From: Achromobacter agilis
GTDB lineage: Bacteria > Pseudomonadota > Gammaproteobacteria > Burkholderiales > Burkholderiaceae_B
DNA length: 64,000 nucleotides
Direction: 5' to 3'
Assembly: GCF_900496965.1 (NCBI RefSeq)
Contig: NZ_UFQB01000016.1
Span: forward strand, 62,001-126,000
Shown: positions 31,055-40,268 of the stretch, piece after piece
How positions within the stretch are numbered: the stretch's first letter is position 1
Layout: each line of letters opens with the position of its first letter
Notes under the pieces: generated by a model
The model's input: only the letters and a program-made list of their open reading frames with translations
Database searches by the model: none
What the model was told of the DNA's origin: nothing
Program-made: the position numbers and the translations under genes

Positions 31055-31089
31055 AAGGGCTTACAGAGGTTTTCTCTGTAAGCCCTTTT
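31055..31089 (+). terminator. Intrinsic terminator of the original tRNA-Pro gene
   Basis: AAGGGCTTACAGAG (31055-31068), GTTTT loop, CTCTGTAAGCCCTT (31074-31087) and a short T-run. It starts ten bases after the CCA end and is a 14-bp perfect stem. It marks resumption of chromosomal sequence. Confidence 0.88.
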
Positions 31090-31280
31090 GCTTTTGCGCG
31101 GGCAGTTCTCGCTTGATGCCGGGCGCCGCCGTGGCGCGATCGCTCAGTACTTCCGGCACATTTTTCCTTTCGTCACATTCAATTTTCAGATGTAATACGG
31201 GCCTCGCATGATGTCCCGCCGGGCTGCCCGGTCTGGCGGCGCGTCTGCCTGACAGTTTTTTCAAGGGCCACCGGGGAGTT

Positions 31281-33614
31281 GTGTTGGGTCGAATAACGGA
31301 TTGGATTCAGGGCGATGGCAAGCTGCCGGCGAGCAACCCGCCCGCTGGCCGGCCGTCGGCGCCGGCGCCGGCAGCGGAGTCTGCGGCGGCATCGCCGCCC
31401 GTGGACCGGTCCAGTCCGCAGCGCGCGCCTCGCGGCCACGCGGAACTGTTGCGCCGGGTGTCTTCCAAACCCAGGAGCAAGCCGGCGCCATCGGTTCCGG
31501 TACCCGAGATGCCGCCGGTGGCGGCCAAGGCGCATCCGCCGGCAGCCGAACCGCCGGCGCGGGCGCCTGAGACCCCCGCGCCCGCCAGCGCCGAATCCAT
31601 CCAACCGCTGGATGTTCCGCGCGCCGCGGCTCCCGCTGCCGCGCCCGCGGTGGCGGCTCCTGGAACGCCTCGCGCGATTTCACAGCACCTGATGGCGCGC
31701 CTGCGCCGCAATCCGCTGCCGGGCCTGTCACGCTCGCCGGACGATCCGGACTCGGTCAACGACGCCGATGAGCCCATGGATCCCAACACCCAGGATGTCT
31801 GGGAGTTTTTCGTCATGCCGGTGGCGCAGCAGATCCAGCAGCGTCTGCAGGCCAACGCCTTGCTGCCGGTATTCATCGTCGAGAATCCGTTTCCGCGCTA
31901 CGCCAAGAACCTGCGCAGCGCGCTGGCCAATCTTTGCCCGGCACTGAACACCTATCAGCTGGATACGCGCGTCACGGCAGATTTCCAGGATCTGGTGATA
32001 CGCATGGCGGAGCAGCGCGCTTTCGGCATGATCCTGTTCTGCACGTCGCGCAACCAGCTGCCGCGCGAGTTTCTTTCGCTGGTGCGCAGCGACGGTTATC
32101 TCAGCATCCCGCTGATGAATGCCGAGCGGCTCGCCGATTACGCCGGCCACCGCTTTCCCGGGGCCGATCCGAGCGCGATCACGCCCGCCTGGGCGCTGGC
32201 CATCGGGCCGCAGGAGCTGCTTTGCGTCAATACGCTCAAGGCCGAGCGCGACTGGCTCACCGGCCTGCGGCAGCTTGCCGACCAGCGTACCCAGGTGCAG
32301 TCGGCCGGCGCCTCCATCCGCCTCGATGACCTGCATGGCGTGGAGAGCGCCAAGCGCTGGGCCCGGCAGTTGTTCAACGACCTGCGGCTGGCGATGCGGG
32401 GCGAGATCCAGTGGAAGGAAGTGGACCGGGGCGCGCTGTTCGCGGGCCCGCCGGGGACCGGCAAAACCACGCTTGCGCGGGCGATCGCCCTGGACTGCGG
32501 CATTCCGTTCACGGCGGTGGCGCCCGCCAAGGACTGGATGATCGGAAACGGGCTCGACGAGTGCATTCAGCTGATGTCCGCCACCTTTGCGGCCGCGCGT
32601 CAGCAGGCGCCCAGCATCCTGTTCGTGGACGAGATCGACACGCTGGGCAACCGGGACAGTTTCCAGGGGCAGAATGCCTCGTGGAACACCGCTTTCCTGA
32701 ATGCGCTGCTCAGCGAGCTGGATGGCTTCGACGACAGAAGCCAGGTGATCGTGATCGGCGCGACCAACTATGCCGACAATGTCGACCCGGCGTTGCGGCG
32801 GGCGGGCCGCCTGGACAGGGTGATTCCGATCAGCCGTCCGGACGTTGCTGCGCTGCAGGCTATTTACCTGGCCAAGCTCAAGCCTTATGCCCACGCGATT
32901 TCGCCCGAAGCGCTGAGAAGCTGCGCCAGCCTGTCACTGGGCCTGACCGGCGCCGATGTCGAACTGCTTGTGCGGGGCGCGCGCCGGCGTGCGCGCATGG
33001 ACGGAAACCGGGCCATCACTGCAGATGACCTGCAAGGCGAGATTTTCCGCATTCCGCCCCAGGCGGTCCGCAATCCGCTGCATGGCCCGCAGCTGGCCCG
33101 GACGGCGTACCACGAGGCCGGCCATGCCGTCGTCGCGCTGGCGTTGCCCAGCCTGCGGGAACACCTGCAGCTGGCGTCGGTCGTTGCCGATGACCAGGGG
33201 GCGCTGGGCTTCGTCGGCATCAAGAACGCCGACCACAACCAGACCCGCGCCGAATTGCTGGACCGGATCTGCATGGTGCTTGCGGGCCGTGCCGCCGAAG
33301 CCCTGATCTTCGGCGAGGACGAGGTGAGCACAGGCGCCGGCGGCTATGGTTCCCACAACGACCTGGCGGTGGCGCGCCGGCTCGCCGAGGCCGCGCTTGG
33401 CGTATATGGCTTCAGCGCGGCGCATCCCAATTGGCACACAACCCAGCCGGACGAGGCAGAGATGAAAGCGCTCGTTGCCGCGCAGTACGGCCGGGCGAGG
33501 GCGTTGCTGGACGACCAGCGCGCGCTGCTTGTCGCGGTGAGCGAGAAATTGCAGGCCGAGCACGTGCTGGACAGGTTCGCGCTGCTGGCGCTGCTTGAGG
33601 ACAAGGCCGAATGA
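31281..33614 (+). CDS. FtsH-like AAA+ metalloprotease without membrane anchor
   Basis: A 777-aa protein. Residues 1-150 are Pro/Ala-rich and disordered; 170-340 form an unrecognised domain; 345-590 are an AAA+ ATPase with Walker A GPPGTGKT (389-396), Walker B ILFVDE (446-451) and an arginine finger in RRAGRLDR (~506-513). A zinc peptidase follows with HEAGH (611-615) and a likely third ligand Asp694 in SHNDLAVAR. Unlike FtsH it has no N-terminal transmembrane helices. It begins at GTG 31281 or TTG 31284 behind GGGGAG. It overlaps the next gene by 4 bases, so the membrane protein downstream may provide its anchor or substrate. Likely an energy-dependent protease of unknown target. Confidence 0.82.
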   Translation: MLGRITDWIQGDGKLPASNPPAGRPSAPAPAAESAAASPPVDRSSPQRAPRGHAELLRRVSSKPRSKPAPSVPVPEMPPVAAKAHPPAAEPPARAPETPAPASAESIQPLDVPRAAAPAAAPAVAAPGTPRAISQHLMARLRRNPLPGLSRSPDDPDSVNDADEPMDPNTQDVWEFFVMPVAQQIQQRLQANALLPVFIVENPFPRYAKNLRSALANLCPALNTYQLDTRVTADFQDLVIRMAEQRAFGMILFCTSRNQLPREFLSLVRSDGYLSIPLMNAERLADYAGHRFPGADPSAITPAWALAIGPQELLCVNTLKAERDWLTGLRQLADQRTQVQSAGASIRLDDLHGVESAKRWARQLFNDLRLAMRGEIQWKEVDRGALFAGPPGTGKTTLARAIALDCGIPFTAVAPAKDWMIGNGLDECIQLMSATFAAARQQAPSILFVDEIDTLGNRDSFQGQNASWNTAFLNALLSELDGFDDRSQVIVIGATNYADNVDPALRRAGRLDRVIPISRPDVAALQAIYLAKLKPYAHAISPEALRSCASLSLGLTGADVELLVRGARRRARMDGNRAITADDLQGEIFRIPPQAVRNPLHGPQLARTAYHEAGHAVVALALPSLREHLQLASVVADDQGALGFVGIKNADHNQTRAELLDRICMVLAGRAAEALIFGEDEVSTGAGGYGSHNDLAVARRLAEAALGVYGFSAAHPNWHTTQPDEAEMKALVAAQYGRARALLDDQRALLVAVSEKLQAEHVLDRFALLALLEDKAE

Positions 33615-35491
33615 GCCGCGACATTGCCGACGGCGCCACTCCCGTGACGAAGTGGCTCGATGAACTGGCCGATTGGTACCGGGGCATCGCCGAGAACAGC
33701 CATTACCAGGAAAAGGTCTACTGCTATTTCGACTTGGCCTCGGACAAGCCGGATTTGAAGTTTTCCGTTGTGCTCGAACCGACCCCGGCCGCGGGAGACA
33801 AGGCCGCGGACGGCGAACCGCCTGCAAAAGAAGAGCGGTCTCCGGCGGAGAACACGACCAAGCGGGCCGCCGAACTGCCAGCGACCATCGAGCGGTCCAA
33901 TCTCAAGAATCTCCTGCCCACCCGGGCCGAAGCGCGAGGGCGTGTCGCGCTGCGTGCGCTGCCTGCCGCGGTCCGCGCCCCGCAAAACGAGGCCAAGAGC
34001 GCAACGCCGGACGGCAACAAGGCGCTACGCATGCCGCAGGAGGCGGGCGGCGCCACGGTCAGTGACTTCAAGAGCACCGCGGCCCGCAGCTTCTCGATCA
34101 ACAATACGCCGGTCGATTACGCCTTCCACATGGCCAGCAGCTCCGCGTTGAACGAAGACCTGCTCAAACTGCTGGTGCGTTCGCCTCCGCCGGCCAATTC
34201 GCCCAACTGCATTTCGCTGGCGGTGAGCCTGTCTTCCGAAACCAGGCAGGATCCGTGCCTGCAGACGGATGCCGGACGTTACGGCATCTTGCTGCGCGCG
34301 GCGCTCGTGGCCAAGGTCGCGGGCAGCAAGGGCAATCTGGCCTTGTACATCAACCGCCTGGAAGACCTGCGCGAGATGTTCGGCAAGGCCGAAGAACTAC
34401 CCATTTCCGCCATCAAGCGGGCCCGCCTGATGCGTTCATTGTGGGACCTGCTTGAAGACGTGCGCGAGAAGGCGCCCGTGATTCCCGGCGCGTTGCGGCA
34501 GCTGCCCACGGAGCTGCGCCCGGCGCTGACGGGTTCGCCGCGCGTCAGGCTGCGCGATCTGGGCGACCTGGCCTGGTATCGCTGGAACCTGACCCTCCCG
34601 GTATGGATCAGCAAGCACGTGGCCCGGCTCACGAAGCTGGGGCATCTGCTGGCCTACGCGGCATTCGCGTCGCTGTTGCTCCTGTCCCTGCATTCCGCGC
34701 TGGCGCCCGTCGATGGCGCCTTCGCCGATTGGCTCGCGCATATCGCGGCATGGCGCAGCCGCGCGCTGCCCGACGGCGCCACCCTGGCCATGGCCTTCGC
34801 GGCGGCGGCGGGCGTCCTCTATGCCTTGACGACGCAACGGCTGACCATGCCCGAAAGGGTCGCCTTGTCCATTAACGACAAGATCGAGGGCGTCCTGGAC
34901 AGCGCGATCGCCGACCTGATGAAGGCGAATATGGATGTCCAGATCGGCCGTCTGGGGCGCGGCGAGCCGCCAGGCCTCATTCCGGAAAGCGTCGCGCGCA
35001 AGCTGGACGAAGCCTTTGCCCTCAAGGAGCTCGTCAACAGCTACGAGAGCACCGTGCGCGCCCGCCTGCGCCATGTCGCCCACGAAGTGCGGAAGGCCCA
35101 GAACATCCGCCTGGAAAGCCACCAGCGGGTGCGCAATGCCGCCCTGGGCGTCACGGCAAGCTTCGTGCTGCTGGAGATCGGCAGCCGCATCCAGGATCAT
35201 CGCGACCTGCAGGCCGGCACCGATTCCATGTCATACGCCTACTGGCTGCATCGCCAGGACGGCGCTGCCGCCGCCGGCAGCCCGCATGCCGTGGCGGCGC
35301 CGTCCGCCATCCTGGACTGCGCGCGCACCGAGATCGTCCAGCAAAAGCCGTCCAGCCCCGAGTGCCTGGATCAATGGCGCGAGAGCTCGTTGGCTTCGTC
35401 GTCCCAATTGCTGTTTCTGGTATTTTTGATTGCCTTGCTGATGTTCGTGGTTCGCGTTATGCGCCGCGGCGGCAATCAGGATGCGTCCTGA
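33611..35491 (+). CDS. Multi-pass membrane protein coupled to the AAA+ protease
   Basis: A 626-aa protein not recognised as a family. The first ~330 residues are soluble, with a Lys/Glu/Ala-rich linker near 60-150. Hydrophobic segments lie at ~343-363 (LLAYAAFASLLLLSLHSA), ~390-408 (ATLAMAFAAAAGVLYAL) and ~599-617 (QLLFLVFLIALLMFVV); a weaker one is at ~510-522. Between them residues 410-510 are helical and charged. Four cysteines are scattered. The ATGA overlap with the protease gene strongly suggests joint function, for example as membrane receptor or regulator of the protease. Confidence 0.65.
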   Translation: MSRDIADGATPVTKWLDELADWYRGIAENSHYQEKVYCYFDLASDKPDLKFSVVLEPTPAAGDKAADGEPPAKEERSPAENTTKRAAELPATIERSNLKNLLPTRAEARGRVALRALPAAVRAPQNEAKSATPDGNKALRMPQEAGGATVSDFKSTAARSFSINNTPVDYAFHMASSSALNEDLLKLLVRSPPPANSPNCISLAVSLSSETRQDPCLQTDAGRYGILLRAALVAKVAGSKGNLALYINRLEDLREMFGKAEELPISAIKRARLMRSLWDLLEDVREKAPVIPGALRQLPTELRPALTGSPRVRLRDLGDLAWYRWNLTLPVWISKHVARLTKLGHLLAYAAFASLLLLSLHSALAPVDGAFADWLAHIAAWRSRALPDGATLAMAFAAAAGVLYALTTQRLTMPERVALSINDKIEGVLDSAIADLMKANMDVQIGRLGRGEPPGLIPESVARKLDEAFALKELVNSYESTVRARLRHVAHEVRKAQNIRLESHQRVRNAALGVTASFVLLEIGSRIQDHRDLQAGTDSMSYAYWLHRQDGAAAAGSPHAVAAPSAILDCARTEIVQQKPSSPECLDQWRESSLASSSQLLFLVFLIALLMFVVRVMRRGGNQDAS

Positions 35492-35540
35492 ACGACGCCT
35501 AATTTTTCATCATTATTCACTCAACGGAGTTTTCATCACA

Positions 35541-35990
35541 ATGAGCCGCGAATCCGCCGAACGCATGACACGCTATTTCCAATCCTTGCTCGAAAGCGAA
35601 GGATTCAATCGCGGCCAGATCCAATGGGACGACCAGTCCCAGACCTCGGACCTGATCTTCAAGGTCGAGGGCCGCAACTATATTCTGATCTCCGACGCCG
35701 ACGACGAGGATTTCGCGCGCCTGGTGTTCCCCAACTTCTGGCCCCTGGACAGCGACGAGGAATTCGCCGCCGCGCTGCAGGCCATTTCCCTGGTGAACGG
35801 CCGCTGCAAGGGCGTGAAGGTCTATGCCGCCAGCAAGAATGACAACGTCGTGGCGACGGTGGAATTCCTGATTTCGGCCAGCAACCCTCAGCTCAGCGCC
35901 GGCTTGTTCATTCGTTACATCCGCATGCTCAACAGCGGAGCCGAAGAGTTCGCCCGCATCATGCGCGAGTTCGCGAACCAGCAGTCCTAA
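35541..35990 (+). CDS. YbjN / type III chaperone-fold-like protein
   Basis: A 149-aa acidic protein. The layout helix (ERMTRYFQSLLESEGF), strands (SDLIFKVEGRNYILIS), acidic loop, helix (FAAALQAISLVNGR), strands (VKVYAASKNDNVVATVEFLI), helix (FIRYIRMLNSGAEEFARIM) is that of the YbjN/CesT-like fold, used by chaperones and regulators that bind partner proteins. The frame is open from 35481, but the ATG at 35541 begins the conserved part; no strong Shine-Dalgarno is seen. Its place behind the protease and membrane protein suggests an adaptor role (inference). Confidence 0.58.
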   Translation: MSRESAERMTRYFQSLLESEGFNRGQIQWDDQSQTSDLIFKVEGRNYILISDADDEDFARLVFPNFWPLDSDEEFAAALQAISLVNGRCKGVKVYAASKNDNVVATVEFLISASNPQLSAGLFIRYIRMLNSGAEEFARIMREFANQQS

Positions 35991-36118
35991 GCGCGGCGCG
36001 CTGGAAACGCGGATTCTTGTCGGCGGGGCTCCGGTCTCCGTCGGCCCGGACAGGCCATGTCCGCTAGAATCCGCAATTGCGCCTGCCTTGCGGCGGCCGA
36101 CGAAACCAGGGGAATCGA

Positions 36119-36454
36119 ATGAGAATGTCATTGCTGTTCGTGGCAGCCGTGGTGGCGGGATGCGCCAGCGGTTCCAGCGACCTGATCACGGAAGCGAAGG
36201 TGCAGGCGATCAAGCTGAACGTCACCACCTATGACGAGATGGTCCGTGATTACGGGCCGCCTCGGTCGCAGCATTTCAACCAGCAAGGGCTGCTGACCGC
36301 GACCTGGTTCTATTTCTACGATGGCGATTACGATGCGATGGACGATCAGCAGAAGCTGACCGTGATTTTCAATAAAGACCGCACCGTGAAGGATTATGAG
36401 AACGCTTCGGCCTCCGGGCTTGCGGAAGGCAAAGGCGCGGCCAAGCGCCGCTAG
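36119..36454 (+). CDS. BamE/SmpA-OmlA-like lipoprotein
   Basis: A 111-aa protein with signal MRMSLLFVAAVVAGC: lipobox V-A-G-C at residues 12-15, so it should be a lipoprotein. The mature part has L-N-V-T-T-Y-D-E-M-V-R-D-Y-G-P-P, then T-W-F-Y-F-Y-D-G and Q-K-L-T-V-I-F-N-K-D-R-T-V-K-D-Y, the pattern of BamE-type small lipoproteins. It is too different from the essential BamE to claim that role. GGGGAA lies upstream of the ATG. A strong terminator follows. Confidence 0.72.
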   Translation: MRMSLLFVAAVVAGCASGSSDLITEAKVQAIKLNVTTYDEMVRDYGPPRSQHFNQQGLLTATWFYFYDGDYDAMDDQQKLTVIFNKDRTVKDYENASASGLAEGKGAAKRR

Positions 36455-36458
36455 GCCA

Positions 36459-36493
36459 ACAGGCCGGGCGCCGGCCAGAGGCGCCCGGCCTGT
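36459..36493. terminator. Bidirectional terminator between convergent genes
   Basis: ACAGGCCGGGCGCC (36459-36472) pairs perfectly with GGCGCCCGGCCTGT (36480-36493) around a 7-base loop. It lies between the stops of the lipoprotein gene and the leftward Bug gene and can serve both, though T-runs are short. Confidence 0.75.
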
Positions 36494-36501
36494 TCCCGAG
36501 G

Positions 36502-37479
36502 CTATTCGGCCTTCATGCCGGCCGACTTGACGACGCCGCCCAGGCGTTTGTCTTCGGCGGCGATGAAAGTCTTGAACTGCGCTACCGAGCCGGGGATGGG
36601 CTCGTAGCCGGCGTCGTTCAACTGCTGTTTGACCGCCGGCGTCGCCATGACTTGGGCGATGGCGCGGTTCATCGCTTCAATGACGGCGTCGGGCGTTCCC
36701 TTGGGCGCATACATGCCGCCCCAATGCGTGATGTTGATCTGCGGGAAGCCCTGTTCGGCCGTGGTCGGCGTGTCCGGCAACAGGGGCGTGCGGTGGTCTG
36801 CGGTCGCCGCCAGGGCGCGTACCCTGCCGGCGGCGACGTAGTTCCGGATCGATACGCTGGCTTCCGACGCCGCGTCGACCTGTCCTCCCATCAGCGCCGC
36901 GGAGCTTTCGGAGCCGCTCTTGTAGGGCACGATCGTCACGGGAACGTTCAGGGCCTGGCCCAGCATTTCCCCGACGAAGTGGCCGGTGCTGCCCGATCCC
37001 GCCGTGGCGAACAGGATGGGGTGTCCGCCGGCGCCGGCCTTTTTCTGCCAGTCCTTGAGCGTATGGATGTCGCTCTTTGCATTGACGACGATCACCGACG
37101 ACGATTCGAACAGCAGCCCGACGGGCACGAGGTCGGCGTCTTCATAGGGCATCTTGGCGCGCAGCAGCTTGTTCGTGATGGCGCCGTTGCCCGCGATCAG
37201 AAAGATATAGCCGTCAGGATCGCTCTTGGCGACGACATCGGATCCGATCAGGCCGCCGGCTCCCGGCCGGTTGTCGATGACGACCGGCTGCTTCAGGTTT
37301 TCGGAAAGCCCGGTCGCGAAGATCCGCGTCATGGCGTCGAGCTGGCCGCCCGCGGAGAACGGCACGATGAGCCGCAGCGGCTTCGTGGGCCAGTCGGCGG
37401 CGTGTGCGGTCGAGACGAGCGCCAGTCCTGCCGCCAGCGCCAGGGCGCGCAGCGGGGCGTAGAGTCGTTTTGCGTACAT
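36502..37479 (-). CDS. Bug/TctC-family periplasmic binding protein
   Basis: A 325-aa secreted protein: signal peptide with ALALAAGLALVSTAHA, then W-P-T-K-P-L-R-L-I-V-P-F-S-A-G-G, N-R-P-G-A-G-G-L-I-G, and the closing N-D-A-G-Y-E-P region, all typical of Bug proteins. These bind small carboxylates in the periplasm, often for tripartite tricarboxylate transporters. GGAG six bases before the ATG at 37479 decides the start. It lies downstream of aconitase and PrpB on the same strand, so the likely ligand is a tricarboxylate or propionate-related acid. No TctA/TctB membrane genes are adjacent. Confidence 0.9.
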   Translation of the reverse strand: MYAKRLYAPLRALALAAGLALVSTAHAADWPTKPLRLIVPFSAGGQLDAMTRIFATGLSENLKQPVVIDNRPGAGGLIGSDVVAKSDPDGYIFLIAGNGAITNKLLRAKMPYEDADLVPVGLLFESSSVIVVNAKSDIHTLKDWQKKAGAGGHPILFATAGSGSTGHFVGEMLGQALNVPVTIVPYKSGSESSAALMGGQVDAASEASVSIRNYVAAGRVRALAATADHRTPLLPDTPTTAEQGFPQINITHWGGMYAPKGTPDAVIEAMNRAIAQVMATPAVKQQLNDAGYEPIPGSVAQFKTFIAAEDKRLGGVVKSAGMKAE

Positions 37480-37523
37480 CTTTGTCTCCTTTGGTTGTGG
37501 TGATGGCACTTCGCTTCTGCTTC

Positions 37524-40208
37524 TTATGGTTGCTGCGCGCTGCCTGAATCGGCCAGCGCCTGGCGCAGCACGGCGGGCAGGATGCCGCCGGCCCGCCAGA
37601 TGTGCACTTCATGCTCGTTGTCCAGCCGGCAGGCCAGGAGCAGCCGGCGCGGCGCGCCGCCGCCGCTGTGGATCACACAGGAAACCGAGCCCTGCGCGCT
37701 CAGGCCGGCGTCGATGTCCAGGTCATAGGTTTCGCTGCCGTCGAGCCCCAGGGTCAGGCGCGTGGTCCCGGCGGGGAACTGCAGGGGCAGCACGCCCATA
37801 TTGACCAGGTTCGAGCGGTGGATGCGCTCGAAGCTCTCCGCGATCACCGCGCGCACGCCCAGCAGCCGGGTGCCCTTGGCCGCCCAGTCGCGAGAGGACC
37901 CGGTTCCGTAGTCCTTGCCGGCCACGACGATCGCCGCAACGCCTGCGTCCCGGTAGCGCATGGCAGCGTCATAGACCGGCAGGGTCTCGCCGTCAGGCTC
38001 GTGGCGGGTGGCGCCGGCGGGCCCTTGGGGCAGGAGTTCATTGGCCAGTGTGGGCTGCGCGAAGGTGGCGCGCATCATCACTCTGTGATTGCCGCGGCGC
38101 GCGAGGTAGGTATGCAGGTCGGCGGCCGCCACGCCCAGGGACTGGAGGTAGCGGCCTGCGCTGGACTGGGGCGGAATCTCGTTGGCGGGCGAGATGTGGT
38201 CGGTGGTCACCGAGTCGCCCAGGATCATCAGGGCGCGCGCGCCGTGGAGCTGGATGGCGCCGTCTTGCTGCGGCACGTCCAGATAGGGCGGGCGGCGCAG
38301 GTACAGGCTTTGCTCGTCCCAGGCGTAGCAGGCGCCGGTGCCGGCAGGCAGGGCCAGCCAGGCAGGGTCCCCCTCGAACACATCGCGGTAGCGTTGCGTG
38401 AAGAGGCCGGGCCGCACATGCGCGGAGACCATTTCGTCGATCTCGGCGTCGCTGGGCCACAGCTCGGCCAGATGTATGGGCGAACCATCCGGCCGCCACC
38501 CGACCGGCTCCGTGTCGAGGTCCCGTTCCACCGTACCGGCCAGGGCGAAGGCGACGACCAGCGCGGGAGACGCCAGGTAGTTCGCGCGGGCCAGCGGGTG
38601 GACGCGTCCGGGGAAATTGCGATTGCCCGAGAGCACCGCGGCTACGCGGGGATTGCCTGCGGCGATGGCGCGCTCGGCCGCGCACGTCAGCGCGCCGGAG
38701 AGGCCGGCGCAGGTGGCGCAACCGTAGCCGGCGGTATGAAAGCCCAGTTCGTCCAGCGCGGCCTGCAGTCCGCTGGCCTGCAGATAATCGGTGACGACGC
38801 GAGAGCCCGGCGTGAACGAGGTCTTGGTCCACGGCTGCGGGCGCAGGCCCAGGGAAACGGCCTTGCGCGCCAGCAGCCCGGCGGCCACCAGCAGCCTGGG
38901 GTTGGACGTATTGGTGCAACTGGTGATCGCGGCCAGCACCACCGCGCCGTCGGGCAGCGCGTCGCCGGTGGTTGCAGGCATGGCGGACGCTGCCTTTCTG
39001 AAGCTCACCGGCAGTTCGGCCAGGCTCACCTTCTCCTGAGGCTTGTTCGGTCCGGCGGCCACGCGTCCGATTTGCGCCAGGTCCACGTCGACGATCCGGT
39101 GGTAGCCGGCCTGTGGCGCGCCGGCCGCGCGCCACAGGCCGGCTGCCTGCGCGTACCGCCGCACCCGCTCTACGTGCTCCGGCTCGCGTCCTGTGCGCCG
39201 CAGATAGGACAGCGTTTCCTCGTCCACGGGAAAGTACGCGCAGGTCGAGCCGTATTCCGGGGCCATGTTGGACAGGGTCGCGCGGTCCTCCAGGGTCAGC
39301 GTGCCGTCCAGGGCGTCGCCGGTGAATTCGACGAACTGCGCGACCACTTTGGCCTGGCGCAGGATACTGGTGAGGCTAAGCACGATGTCGGTAGCGGTGA
39401 CGCCAGGCGCCGGCCGGTTGCGCAGGCGGACCCCGATCGTTTCCGGCGCGCGCAGCACCAGGGCGTCGCCCAGCATGGCGGCTTCGGCTTCGATGCCGCC
39501 AACGCCCCAACCCAGCACGCCCAGCGCGTTGACCATGCTGGTGTGGCTGTCGGTGCCCACCAGCGTGTCGGGGCAGGTGACGCGGGCGCCTTGCGCGGTG
39601 GTCCGTGTCGAGGCGACTTCGGCCAGGTACTCGATATTGATCTGATGCAGGATTCCCTTGCCCGGAGGAACCAGGCGCAGCTTGTCGAAAGCGCCTTGCG
39701 CCCATTTGAGAAAAGCGTAGCGCTCGCGGTTCTGCGCGTATTCGCTGGCCTCGTTGGCGGCGCGCGCGCCGGCGTGGCCCGCCTGCTCGGCGATCAGCGA
39801 GTGGTCCACGATCAGGTCCACCGGGATGTGCGGATTGATGCGTTTCGGGTCGCCGCCGCGCGCCTGGATGGCATCGCGCATCGCGGCCAGGTCGATCAGG
39901 CTGGGTATGCCGCTGACGTCCTGGGCCAGTACGCGCGTGGGGTACAGCCAGACGTCGGCGGGCTCGCCGGTCCGGGGTTTGGGCGCATCCGGATGGTAGG
40001 TCCGCAGCAGCGCCTCCGCGCGCGGCCGGCTGCCGCCCGGAGCGCTTTCATGGCGCAGCGCATTTTCGATTAGCACCTTGGCCACGTAGGGCAGGCGCAG
40101 CGCGTCCAGCCCATGGGAGGCCGCAAAGGCGGGGACCGAGAAATGGCGTCCGTATTCCGCGCTGTCGTCGTAGACGAGCAGGAATGGGTCGTCCGGCAAG
40201 GAATGCAT
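37524..40208 (-). CDS. acnA: Aconitate hydratase, AcnA family
   Basis: An 894-aa AcnA-type [4Fe-4S] hydratase. N-terminal P-Y-V-A-K-V-L-I-E-N, then H-Q-I-N-I-E-Y-L, P-D-T-L-V-G-T-D-S-H-T, and G-V-G-G-I-E-A-E-A-A-M-L-G. The three cluster cysteines are in TSCTNTSNP and GYGCATC. The C-terminal swivel domain has G-K-D-Y-G-T-G-S-S-R-D-W-A-A-K-G. Length is as in E. coli AcnA. It isomerises citrate/isocitrate; beside PrpB and PrpR it may instead act on 2-methylcitrate or 2-methylaconitate, as AcnD does, although the sequence looks AcnA-like. It is transcribed with PrpB and Bug. Confidence 0.88.
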   Translation of the reverse strand: MHSLPDDPFLLVYDDSAEYGRHFSVPAFAASHGLDALRLPYVAKVLIENALRHESAPGGSRPRAEALLRTYHPDAPKPRTGEPADVWLYPTRVLAQDVSGIPSLIDLAAMRDAIQARGGDPKRINPHIPVDLIVDHSLIAEQAGHAGARAANEASEYAQNRERYAFLKWAQGAFDKLRLVPPGKGILHQINIEYLAEVASTRTTAQGARVTCPDTLVGTDSHTSMVNALGVLGWGVGGIEAEAAMLGDALVLRAPETIGVRLRNRPAPGVTATDIVLSLTSILRQAKVVAQFVEFTGDALDGTLTLEDRATLSNMAPEYGSTCAYFPVDEETLSYLRRTGREPEHVERVRRYAQAAGLWRAAGAPQAGYHRIVDVDLAQIGRVAAGPNKPQEKVSLAELPVSFRKAASAMPATTGDALPDGAVVLAAITSCTNTSNPRLLVAAGLLARKAVSLGLRPQPWTKTSFTPGSRVVTDYLQASGLQAALDELGFHTAGYGCATCAGLSGALTCAAERAIAAGNPRVAAVLSGNRNFPGRVHPLARANYLASPALVVAFALAGTVERDLDTEPVGWRPDGSPIHLAELWPSDAEIDEMVSAHVRPGLFTQRYRDVFEGDPAWLALPAGTGACYAWDEQSLYLRRPPYLDVPQQDGAIQLHGARALMILGDSVTTDHISPANEIPPQSSAGRYLQSLGVAAADLHTYLARRGNHRVMMRATFAQPTLANELLPQGPAGATRHEPDGETLPVYDAAMRYRDAGVAAIVVAGKDYGTGSSRDWAAKGTRLLGVRAVIAESFERIHRSNLVNMGVLPLQFPAGTTRLTLGLDGSETYDLDIDAGLSAQGSVSCVIHSGGGAPRRLLLACRLDNEHEVHIWRAGGILPAVLRQALADSGSAQQP

Positions 40209-40268
40209 GATGGCGATGTCTCCAGTTCGTGTTGTTCTGCTTGCCGCCCTCGGGCGGGCGATGGCGGA

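Noticed and set aside
37602..40073. 823-codon open frame antisense to the aconitase gene
   Set aside because: High-GC coding sequence leaves the opposite strand open by codon bias. The text is Arg/Gly/Gln-rich without any family motif, while the other strand encodes a complete aconitase.
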